Assembly (NCBI GenBank): GCA_030770535.1
Contig: JASVEC010000053.1
Coordinates: 124,001-188,000, forward strand
Origin: Batkoa obscura
Lineage: Eukaryota; Entomophthoromycota; Entomophthoromycetes; Entomophthorales; Batkoaceae
Direction: 5' to 3'
Length of the DNA stretch: 64,000 nucleotides
Part shown: piece by piece, positions 35,953 to 46,289 of the stretch
Layout of the letters: the number at the start of each line of letters is the position of its first letter
Numbering within the stretch: the stretch's first letter is position 1
The notes under the pieces: model-generated
The model's input: only the letters and a program-made list of their open reading frames with translations
Database searches by the model: none
Told to the model about the DNA's origin: nothing
Translations under genes and position numbers: made by a program

Positions 35953-36055
35953 TATGGGGCTGTTTTTTTTAGTTTCATTATTTTTCCATTTTTTAAGCGC
36001 TATTTAAGTGGAAAAATTGTCAGTAAAATTCTTAAATACAAAAATACATCCCCAT
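35953..36055 (-). mobile_element. MITE-A copy closest to the transposon end
   Basis: Minus orientation. Starts TATGGGGCTGTTTTTTTTAG and continues TTTCATTATTTTTCCA. This end matches the transposon 3' terminus (TATGGGGTTGTC...TTAGTTTCATTATTTT...CCA) better than other copies. It ends ACATCCCCATA. Confidence 0.88.
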
Positions 36056-36125
36056 ATGGTTTATTTATTTTATACTAAATAATTGTAATGGTTTACATAA
36101 CTATACGCTTCATTAAAATGACATA

Positions 36126-36232
36126 AGGTGGGGATGTATTTTTGTAGCTAACAATTTACTAACAATTTTCTTCCTCAAACAGTGCCTAAAAGATGAAAAA
36201 AATGATGAAGCCAAAAAAAACATCCCCAGATA
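36126..36232 (+). mobile_element. MITE-A copy
   Basis: Starts GGTGGGGATGTA and ends ACATCCCCAGATA. Slightly diverged in the middle (CTCAAACAGTGCCTAA). Confidence 0.8.
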
Positions 36233-36448
36233 TTAAATTTAACTTTAAATTTGTTTACTGTAGTCCGCTATAGATTCCAATACAAATTTAAATTTAAATT
36301 TTATTTCAAACGAAAGGCAAATAACATAGATATCGGCTAAAATATTTATGTGATTCTTAATGTATCGAAAGTACGATAAGTTGTAGTAGGTATAAAATTG
36401 GATACCCTAAAAGTTTTTTTATAATTTATTTTATAATCATTACAAATA

Positions 36449-36554
36449 TATGGGAGTGTTTTTTTTGGCTTCATTACTTTTTCCATCTTTTAAGCGCTAT
36501 CTGAATGGAAAAAACTACTATTAAAATTCTTAAACACAAAAACATATCACCATA
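36449..36554 (-). mobile_element. MITE-A copy
   Basis: Minus orientation. Starts TATGGGAGTG and ends ACATATCACCATA. The core AGCGCTATCTGAATGG is slightly changed. Confidence 0.85.
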
Positions 36555-37611
36555 TGGAGTTCACTTAATACATAATCTGGTTAGGGAAGTTTCATAGAGA
36601 AAATACAGGAGTATGAATTGATTGCAACTTATCTTAAAATCTCACGAACTGCAATAGATCTACAATGTAACAACTTTTTCGCTAAACTTCTGGTACTATG
36701 AAGCGTAATACAAAATGAATATTTGATGCCTTATTATTAATAACATAAACAGGTTTATTAATATACGATTTGAGGTGATTTTGGTTCATCTAAATTTTAT
36801 ACTTTATTTGAGTGAAAGCTATTAATAGTTAGATAATCTTTTAATTCTAATCATATATTTGAAAACTGCTAGACTTTACAAAAGAATCAATATTAAAAAA
36901 TAAGATGCTAAATAAATGGTTTAAAGCTGCTACTAGATTTGTGTCATTATTTTGGAATTGATTTATTTAGGAATTACAGTTAGTGATATAATGAATTAGT
37001 TATTTATAAACTTGCACTAGTGTAGAAGTTCAATATGTTCGATATTAATTTTACACATAGCAAAGTTAAATAATAGATATTCAAACTGTGAATTAATGGT
37101 TAGTTAATTAATTTATGTTAATATAATTTTTTTAGTTATGGCTGAATATTCAAATTATAATAAATTCTAACAGTTTATTATGTATTCAATACACAACCCC
37201 AAATATAATATAGATTGATAGATTCATTAAATAAAAAATAGCCTTTTAATGTATATAATAATTATTTATAAGTGTTATATTAAATAAAAAATTAGTATTT
37301 GAAATACATCTTGAAGCTATTTATTAAATTTAGTAAGCTTACAGTATGCATATAATGAACTATGATAAATTTGGTAATTTTAAAAATAAATCCATTTAAT
37401 AGCAGTTTAATATATTTTGAAATTCTATTCATTTCAAACTTCTTATTATAATATCATTTATTTAAATAAAAGAATATAATTAATAGAATGCCTAAAGTAA
37501 CTGTTCTTTAAAATTAAAAGTAATAAAGTGATATCTACAGCTAAATTTATAGCTATTCATTCTATAATAACTAAACTATTATGAAAACGTCAATATGAAG
37601 CTATTTGTTGG

Positions 37612-37621
37612 CTATAAAATA
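37612..37621 (+). promoter_or_regulatory. TATA-like box of CENP-B-like gene 5
   Basis: CTATAAAATA lies about 40 bp before the ATG at 37660. Confidence 0.5.
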
Positions 37622-37659
37622 AAAACGAACATAAATCTTTAACACAAACATGAAGTATT

Positions 37660-38334
37660 ATGAACTCGGAAAACTACAACACATCAAGAAAAAAGAGAAA
37701 GGTATTAAATATACATATTAAAAAAGAAATCGTAAGGCTAGCAGAAGAAGGAGCAACCCATAAGGATTTAGCTGAAATGTATGATATTGGAAGGAGTACA
37801 GTTACTAAAATAATACTAAGGAAAGATGAAATATTGAACTATGAAATATTAGAAAATGATCCACGTAAATGCTTTAGAAAAAATAAAGACGAGAAATTGG
37901 AATCTATATTATACACTTGGTGTACAGAAGGCCAAAATATTGATTTTAATAATTTTAGCTTTGTTAGGGAAAACATAGAAATTACTGATATAGCATCTAA
38001 AGCTATCTCTCTCGCCAATGAGCTAAATATTAACTTAGACCACGACCTCAATTGGGCTAAGAAATTTTTAAGAAAATTCAAGCTTAAGTTAAAGAAGCAT
38101 AATAAAAATTCGGAACTTGTTGTTGGAAGTAACGTACCTGAAAATTTCAACTTGAACTTAGAAACGCCCATTTCGTGCGTTAATATTGTTAATTCTTTTG
38201 ATACTTATCAAAACTTTTACAATTATAGCTATGAAACTCAAACCAACATTTATCCGAAATACAACCCTATATATGAAGACAACTCGGATGTCTATTATCA
38301 AAATCCTTATATTTATATGCGTACTTCAAAATAA
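37660..38334 (+). CDS. CENP-B-type DNA-binding protein without DDE domain, paralogue 5
   Basis: A 224-residue single-exon protein. First helix-turn-helix about 12-60 (KKEIVRLAEEGATHKDLA, DIGRSTVTKIILRKDEIL). The linker has DPRKC (67-71), shared with paralogues 4 and 6. Second helix-turn-helix about 77-145 (DEKLESILYTWCTEGQNI, KAISLANELNI, LNWAKKFLRKFKL). SNVP at 157-160 (VVGSNVPENFNLN). The tail is rich in Tyr and Asn (about 175-224), ending NPYIYMRTSK. No DDE domain, so it cannot be an active transposase of the pogo type. Closest to paralogue 4. Confidence 0.82.
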   Translation: MNSENYNTSRKKRKVLNIHIKKEIVRLAEEGATHKDLAEMYDIGRSTVTKIILRKDEILNYEILENDPRKCFRKNKDEKLESILYTWCTEGQNIDFNNFSFVRENIEITDIASKAISLANELNINLDHDLNWAKKFLRKFKLKLKKHNKNSELVVGSNVPENFNLNLETPISCVNIVNSFDTYQNFYNYSYETQTNIYPKYNPIYEDNSDVYYQNPYIYMRTSK

Positions 38335-40301
38335 ACATGATATCTCTCTGTTTATTTAGTATTCTATTCAATTTGAAGTTTTTTCTAGTTATATATTTTA
38401 GTCATTTTAATTATTTTAAAAAAGGTCACATTAACTTTTGACTAGGATGTAGTTTAAAGTATTATAATATAATAGAATTCAAAGTAATGCTATTTAATTA
38501 ACAAGCGCTGCTTTCTATCTTTCTAGTGGAAAATTACGTACTGTCACATAATATTTTATATTTACTGAAGTATAGGAATTTTGCTATTTTTGCTGTATAC
38601 ATTTTATTTAGATCTTCAGTGGAATGTGCTTTTAAGCATTTTAATTAAACAAAAATAAACAAAACGGGTAATATATATAAACTGTGGCATAATAAAAGAG
38701 TCTGGTTCGTGTAGAAAACTAAAACATAATGTAAACTTCTATCTTTTTTATATGTTTTTAATAGTGCTATAAATTTTGTAATTTAATTTATGTAAATATG
38801 AATATTTTTGAGAACATAAATTATTACAATAAGCAAAAATCAGAAGTTTATTAAGTACAAGAGTTTAACTTTGAAAATTTGAAATATATCGTTATTCATA
38901 TAAATCAAGCTAACATTAATTGTTAATACTAATGTTATCTAATGATAGTTTATGTGAACAAAAACTCTGGATAAGTGTAATCAATATATGGCTTGAGTCT
39001 GGAATTATACATTAAAGATCGAAAGGAGAATAAAAGTATCATATATTTAACTACTGAATTTATAAAATAAGATCATGTCATGATGATTATGAATAGTGCT
39101 TTGATGACAAGTTATAGAATGGCGCACTATATTCTTTTTAGTAATGAACGATATAAATAATGATCTTAAATATAGCTTTTTAAAAGAATCAAAGTAAAAC
39201 TACGACAAAAAAGTTTGCAAACTAATACTTTTTAAACAGATTCTAATAGTTGATTTGATTTATTCTCTCAAGAAAAACTCGACTAGTCAATATTACTATG
39301 ATATTTGTTAACTAATACTTTTAATAGGAGCCGGATAGATACAACTTTCTAAGTATATTAAGCTTTTGAAAAAAGCGATTTATGCGTCCTTTCTTACTTA
39401 TATTTCTTGTAGATAACTTTAAAAAGACCCAGGAATATTTTCTGTAAGGTCTTAAACGAAAACCTCTTGGATATTGGTTACACTAGTATCTATATATGAG
39501 AGTCTTATTGGATATCAATCCAAGCAAAGGTATTCAAATTAATTTAAAAAAAATCGTGAGTTGAATCTAATTTAGTTTAACTAAATATATCATCAGCACT
39601 TTAGAATGGGCATTTTTATTATAACTATTGTGTATAGTTTTTACATTTTTTTATTTACTTAGGCTCCTTTAGGCTTTAAAAGATACTTAGCTTTAATATT
39701 ATAAACATCAATCTTTAATCTATGATATAAGTTAGAAGCGTAAATTTTCAAAATTTAAAACAGCTTAGTTACATTCAAAAAATTCAAAAGAGGGACTAAT
39801 GATTTATTTAGGTGGGCCATAAGTATATTTGGTACGATTTAAACTAAATATAATATATGAACAAACTGCCATACGATTTATATGTAAAGTTTTAAACTAT
39901 CAGAGTATTACATTTTATATTTGATTATATTGTTTCCGTATTAGTAAAAAGACATATGTTTTACATACTCTTCCATATCAATTCAAGGTGTTTGAAGGAT
40001 CAAAGATTTAAAGTATAAACAGCAGTATGTATTCAACAACCATTTTAAGTATGTCAAAAAAAACAGCAAAATAGAAAAAGAGGGCTTATATTTGCTTGGG
40101 AAAAAAGGAAAGATTCATATACATGAGCAGTCAAGCCATTCCTCATAAGCATGTTGAAAATAGGCTTGGTACTATTTGAAGCACTGTTATTAAAATAATA
40201 AACCAGGAAAAGTTTTTTATTAGCATGGTTATAAGTAAAAAAGCTCAAATATTTGAGAGGAAACCATATTAAAAAACCAATTGTTATTATTATATACCAA
40301 A

Positions 40302-40333
40302 ATAGAACATGAAATAGAACATGAAATAGAACA
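40302..40333. repeat. 12-bp tandem repeat
   Basis: ATAGAACATGAA repeated about two and a half times. Confidence 0.75.
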
Positions 40334-42296
40334 ATCAATTTTGAAGCAAGAGATCCATTGTGAATATGTATTAGATAGCACTGATGAAATAACAAAAGAG
40401 TTAAATTTGGGATATTTAATTATTATCCCGAATCGGATGCATAGTTTTGAAAAAATATCTTGTGATAATTATGCTCCAAAGAAATTTTGAACTCGCCTTC
40501 CATTAATATACTTAAAAGTAAGGTACTAAATGGATAGTAGCTGCCTATTATCAATAAACGTATATAATATAGCCAAGCGTCATCTTTTGCGTTGTTAACT
40601 AATATTGATGAAGAAAGTTTCAATAGCTTTGGCATTAATAAGCTTATTCAAATATTTTTAAAACATAGCTTGCATATGTCCTTGATGAAAATGAGCTTGA
40701 AGGCGGTATTGAAAATAGCATGTGCCCCCAAAACTGTAATTATTATGAGCTGCAATAAGACCAAAATATTGGCTACATATATTGAAATAGTGGCTCAAAT
40801 CTTTAATACTTACAATTTCATGTTTAAAAAGCTTAAATATGTATAAAGCGGTTATTCAATGTAAAATGTATTAATTGTAGTCTAAGCATGAGTATAAAGA
40901 TAGAAGTTTAAAAAGGACAATATAGTAATGGTATAGGAGATTTCAGTTGATATAATGTGATCTACATAAATATACTTACACATGAATGTTTTATTACTTT
41001 AAATATTATCTCAATTTCAATTAGAACTTATAAAATACATTTAAATAGTTATTTTTTAAGTACATAGGTAATAATATTATAATAAGCTACTTTCCAGTAT
41101 GAGTTTTAAAACATTTTGTATATCTATAAAAACTACTTTTTAAAAGCGACAAGCTTTTTTGAGGGTCCTAAATAAGGACTTCCCATATCATTCCCTTTTA
41201 TTGCAATTATATTGGAAACTTTCCCTAACTACTTTAATGTCTCATACCAGGTCGCAATCCTTTATGTCACTTTTTTAGATGAGTTTGTGCTGCTAAATTC
41301 TAAGCTGATCCAATCAAAAATATTGCTCCTTGTTAAATCAATGCTCGCTTGCTCTCATCTTGCTTTATAGTAATCTCGTTTTCTGACTTTGGCATTATAT
41401 CTATCTTTTATTTAGTAAAATCTATCCTCTGAGCAAATCAATTATACCCATCTTGCCTTTTCACTTGAAGATCTGAATAAAGATTTACCATCATCTTACC
41501 TATTTATGATATTATAAATTTCTTAAGTTAGTGAAGTTTTTTAGACAATTAACATATTGCGGACTGAAAACCTTTACGTCAATCGCTTTCAAATACTCGC
41601 TTGACTTGTATCAGATTGTTATTTGTATTTTACTTTATAAAGCATTTGTCTTTCAGGCTTAAGCTTTCAAAAAAGGCTTTATCCTAATATTTGGAATCTT
41701 GTAAAGAGGAGCCTATTGCCTGTGTAATTACTAGGCAATTCTGATATTAAATATTATATATAAAAATTCCTTTATTGTATTTTAGCTCATACTTTATTTA
41801 TAGAAGTACAAAGCTTTTATCGCCAAGAGGATAATTGACTCGCATTTAAAATAGCTAACAAATTTGTTATTTATAGTACAGCATATTATCATTTCTAATG
41901 ACAAAACTATCATAAAGCTATTTTTATAGTTATTATATAAACTAGTACCATGAAACAAATTCATAAAAGAATAAAATCCTTTTAAACTTTTTCTATTTAA
42001 CTTGTAATTAAACACTAGGACTTATTTTTTTAACATTTACACAGCAATAAAGCTGTAAATTTGAAACAATATGAAAATTCAACTATATTATATAATGCAA
42101 TGAATTTGAGGTAGTTTTTAAAAAGCTATTTATCTTGAATTGGTTTTCAAAGTATAGTTACAAACATACATGTTAAACCCTCATGGTCTAAGGTAGGTTA
42201 TTCGCTTTTTGCTAACCTTAATGATTTCCAGGGGTTCTTCTATCTTCGATTTTTTTTTTGAGTAAATAAAATTCATTGTTTTGTTTTCTGACAAAA

Positions 42297-42399
42297 TATG
42301 GGGATGTGTTTTTTTGTTTAAAAATTTTACTAACAATCTTTCCACTCAAATAGCGCTTAAAAATGGAAAAATAATGAAACTAAAAAAAACAGTCCCATA
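42297..42399 (+). mobile_element. MITE-A copy
   Basis: Starts TATGGGGATGTG and ends ACAGTCCCATA. It has the ATAATGAAACTAAAAAAAAC variant. Confidence 0.87.
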
Positions 42400-44566
42400 T
42401 GCTAAAAAAATGTATAGTCATAATTTGTTTTGGTATATATACTTCAAGTAGAATTACAAATAGAACATATGATAACTTCTCATGTTATATATTTAGTAAG
42501 TAGCGTTGGTAGGAATAAGAACTATTTTTGATTAAATTAAATTAACTCCGAGAATTTTAATCTAGAATACTTAATATGTTTAAAATTCGCTTAATAAGTA
42601 AAAATAATAAACTCTAAAACTTTAAAGGTATTTCCGGTATTAGAAATGTATATGTAAATTATGGATTAATATTGTATAGGCTTAGACAGGAATAATTAAT
42701 AGCATAATGATATATTAATTCCTTTGTCATTGTACATGATATAAGAACTATAGATTCTGCGATTATAATACAATAATTTATGTTTTTTCAAAGTTTTAAT
42801 ATAAATAATAACGAAATTATCTATACATCATTCTAGAAAAATGAAATGAACGACTTTATAAAAAATTTATACTAGTTAAAGATAATGTATTGGTAATAAG
42901 CTTAAATATCATTACATGTTTGATAAACTTATCAGTCTCATTTACGCATTGAATGTTTATAAGATATTATAAAGAAAAGCTATAAATAAGCTATTCGGAT
43001 ATTGATTTTTTAATCCGAATCTGAATAAAATTTCCATAACATAGAGCGCTATAATAAAAAAACTACAAGGCAAAAAAAGCTTTGAAATATCCATAAGGAT
43101 ACTATCAGTAATTTACATTTGCCATAATCAATTGTCCTTTCTCTAGGGCGTTTTAAATTTGGTTTTTAGTTTGTAGCGTACAAATATTGTGTTATTCATA
43201 ACTTGTTTCATAAATACAAAAAAGGCAAAAAGCCCAAGAACAATACGAAATTCAATCATTTACACATCAATGCGCAAATTTTTGCTACACAAAATTTAGT
43301 TTATTTTAGTCTAGATTACCAAGATTTGTTATATCAGGCAAATAAGTTTTAAGTTTGAAAAAGTCCAGTCTATTAGATCAATAATTCATAATAATGAACT
43401 TATTTTATTATAAATAAAATAGAAAAATATTTCTCTGAACTGAATATAGCCCTATTAACGATAGTATTTATCTTTTCTAGCATCTTTTTTGTAATTTATA
43501 ATATTTGACAAAAAAATGAAATATAATTAATTAACAGTAATTATATTTATTCAGCTTATTTTTCGATATAGTTGATATAAAATTCGAATCTGCCAATTAT
43601 TTTCTAGGCATAATATAATATTTTAACTTGTATTAAGTTAGAACTATATCATTAATTTTAATAAATTGCTGCTCTAAGCCACAAAGTTTTATTACAATCA
43701 GCCCTTAATTCACATTTCTAAAGTATAAATATATTTCTGTTATCTTTTTAAGTACTATTAATAGCATAATATATATCATATGTTATGTTACTCTATTTAA
43801 AATTACCAAAATAAATATATTACTTATTTTAGTATAACTTCCCATGTTAAGAAATTTTTTGATTAAGCACTCTCCAACAAAAATCAGATAGATTTTGATA
43901 AGTATTTACCTTACAGTTAAGCTGGAAAATATTAACACACATTCATTGCTACTTTTTATTGTGATTTGAAAGCTAAATATTCTTCTGAAGTTAAACTTTT
44001 ACCATTACATTAAAAAAGTTTGTTTGTACGTTTTACTTTAAATTAATGGATTTTTTGAGTGATTGATGGTATTTAAGCTATCTATTGTTTCTCTTTCTTT
44101 GTTATTGTATGATGTTAGTAGCTTTGGACATCAAATACTAATATTTTAAATAGTTTAAGTGTCATCAATCAATTAAAAAATATATTAATTTACAGTAAAG
44201 CATACAAATAAACTATTTAAAAAAGAGACAAACTATTGTTAATTTACAAATAAGAGTTTGGATTTAAAGAACAATTGGTTTAGAAACTATGATAAAAGAT
44301 CAACAATGTGGTCAATAGTTTCTGTCTAGACTGTATATTTTTTGATTTAAAGCCGTTATATTTACTTATATATAAGACATCTGATACTATCCAATAGATA
44401 AGAATTCCAAAAACAAGATCAGTATAAATAGCCTCTTCTCTTTATCACATACATCTCAAATTAAGCTAACTTGATTTTACAACTTTTATTTTTAGTTCAA
44501 TTTATGTTTATAAATAATTTTTATTTATCATTTATTCTCAGGCTTCTTACAGTGTAATTTTTAATA

Positions 44567-44667
44567 TATGGGGATGTGTTTTTTGTTTAAGGATTTTACT
44601 AACAATCTTTCCACTTAAATAGCGCTTAAAAAATAGAAAATAATGAAATCAAAAAAACATCTCCATA
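44567..44667 (+). mobile_element. MITE-A copy
   Basis: Starts TATGGGGATGTG and ends ACATCTCCATA. Core AGCGCT intact. Confidence 0.87.
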
Positions 44668-45565
44668 TGTTATTTACTTCGATTCAAAACGCCAAAAATG
44701 ACGTCTTATTATAACGTTATGATCTTGAAGTGCTATTTAATATATCCCTAAATTATTATTTTTATACGCTTTATAAAGCTCATAATAATAAACGACGTTG
44801 TTAAGGGAAAACTATAACGGTAAACAAACTTGGAAGTAAGAGTTATCCTTAAATGCGGCTACAAGTAAAATGAACAAACAATAACTTTTTTAATGTTTCT
44901 TGGTATCTATACACTTTGTTGTTTAGAGCCAACCCCTTAAGATATAAGTATGTTTTTTTGAAAACATTGATTGCTGGCCTTTGGTATAAATTCTATAGGT
45001 ACTAAAATGTCTTTGTGACCTACTTAAACTAGGGTGTACTTTTTGGTACTAGATCATGGAGTTATAAAATGCATTTCAATACAACAGCCAAATTTGATTT
45101 TTAATTAATGGCACTTTTGCTCTACTGATTCTTTGAATAAAGTACAGGCTTTCAAATATAACATTTTTTAGTTATAAATATAATTAAATTATTATTATTC
45201 TATTAGGGCTTTTTATATATAATTACAGATAGCTAATTCTCAAAATATTTGTTAGTAGTGCTAGTAGTGCAATCTGTTAATGGCTATTTTTAAATGTAGC
45301 AAAAGTCAAGTCATAATGTATATTAGAATAGATTATATAATTTTGGTAGATTATTGGGGATATTGCTATTTTTAGTATTTACACAAGGCTCTAGATAACT
45401 ACATAAAAGATACCAGAGCGAAATTCAAATGACTAAACTTATTAAATAAGGTTTATTAAAGAAAATTTTATTCATTACATATGCAATAAAATAAGTATAT
45501 ATTCGCTCAAATTATGTTCTGGATTTAACCAAATCTATCATTGAATAAGAATAGGAAAAATAGAG

Positions 45566-45577
45566 TATATATAAAGG
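45566..45577 (+). promoter_or_regulatory. TATA box of CENP-B-like gene 6
   Basis: TATATATAAAGG lies about 60 bp before the ATG at 45636. Confidence 0.55.
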
Positions 45578-45635
45578 AAAATAACCCAACACGCTAAAGT
45601 TCATAACAAATAACCACATCAAATCAAAAAAAATA

Positions 45636-46289
45636 ATGTCTTACAGGAAACCTAGAAAAGTATTAAATATACATACGAAAAAAAAAATAATCGAACTAGC
45701 GGATACGGGTTTAAGTCATTTGAGTATAAGCAAAATTTTCGAAGTTGGAAGAAGTACTGTTACTAAAATTTTGCTAAGGAAGAATGTCATTTTAAGGAAT
45801 GAAATACTGGATTGTGATCCACGTAAGTGTCTAAAGGATAGTACACTAAATGATTTAGAAGGAAAATTGTATAAATGGTGTACAGTTGGTATTCAAATAG
45901 ATTCAACCGGGACTACCTTTATAAAAGAAGGAATTACGACCGATGATATACTTACTAAAGCAAACGAACTCATGAATGGGTTGAAACTCACGAACTTTGC
46001 TCCAGATACAAAATGGATTACTAGGTTTTGTAGAAAATACAAACTCAAGAAAAATAATTCTAAGAAAGATAAGGTTTTATTAGTTAAGAGTAATGTACCA
46101 GAAGGCTACGGTTTAAACGATAATTCTAACGAAGCTACATCTATTACTGAACAATATCCACAAGATTTTAGTTACGATATATTTTCTAGCTTTAATAACA
46201 TAAACCAAAACATGCCATATTATCCAGATTCTTACCTTTGCTTGTCTAACAGCTCTCCACTTTCAGATAATTTTTATTACACTTTTTAA
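45636..46289 (+). CDS. CENP-B-type DNA-binding protein without DDE domain, paralogue 6
   Basis: A 217-residue single-exon protein, the shortest of the six. First helix-turn-helix about 6-54 (KKKIIELADTGLSHLSIS, EVGRSTVTKILLRKN). DPRKC at 61-65. Second helix-turn-helix about 71-138 (LNDLEGKLYKWCTVGIQI, KANELMNGLKLTNFA, TKWITRFCRKYKL). SNVP at 152-155 (LLVKSNVPEGYGL). Tail of about 55 residues rich in Ser, Asn and aromatic residues, ending DNFYYTF. No DDE domain follows; a stop comes about 60 residues after SNVP. The region after the gene is intergenic. Confidence 0.82.
   Translation: MSYRKPRKVLNIHTKKKIIELADTGLSHLSISKIFEVGRSTVTKILLRKNVILRNEILDCDPRKCLKDSTLNDLEGKLYKWCTVGIQIDSTGTTFIKEGITTDDILTKANELMNGLKLTNFAPDTKWITRFCRKYKLKKNNSKKDKVLLVKSNVPEGYGLNDNSNEATSITEQYPQDFSYDIFSSFNNINQNMPYYPDSYLCLSNSSPLSDNFYYTF

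Larger units (their letters stand above)
32842..37611. other. Gene-poor, MITE-rich stretch
   Basis: About 4.8 kb without an intact gene. It holds MITE-A copies at 33323, 33674 (half), 35008, 35953, 36126 and 36449, two short tandem repeats and a doubtful decayed gene at 35405-35832. A coding-like patch near 34640-34760 (plus; ENKGLSRPEIYTGVPGNKLI) has no open frame around it and no match that I recognise. Confidence 0.5.
38335..45565. other. Long gene-poor stretch
   Basis: About 7.2 kb, the longest gene-free part of the window. MITE-A copies lie at 42297 and 44567. Short open frames around 40054-40846 and 41794-42015 overlap on both strands and have no protein-like features I can defend. A pyrimidine-rich, slightly GC-richer patch (about 41150-41700) could be decayed minus-strand coding sequence (for example DIMPKSENEITIKQDESKRA), unidentified. 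Confidence 0.45.

Noticed and set aside
37839-38171. 110-codon frame on the minus strand
   Set aside because: It lies fully inside and antisense to CENP-B-like gene 5.
40054-40846. Cluster of short open frames on both strands
   Set aside because: They overlap one another, have no consistent coding features, and one includes a 12-bp tandem repeat.
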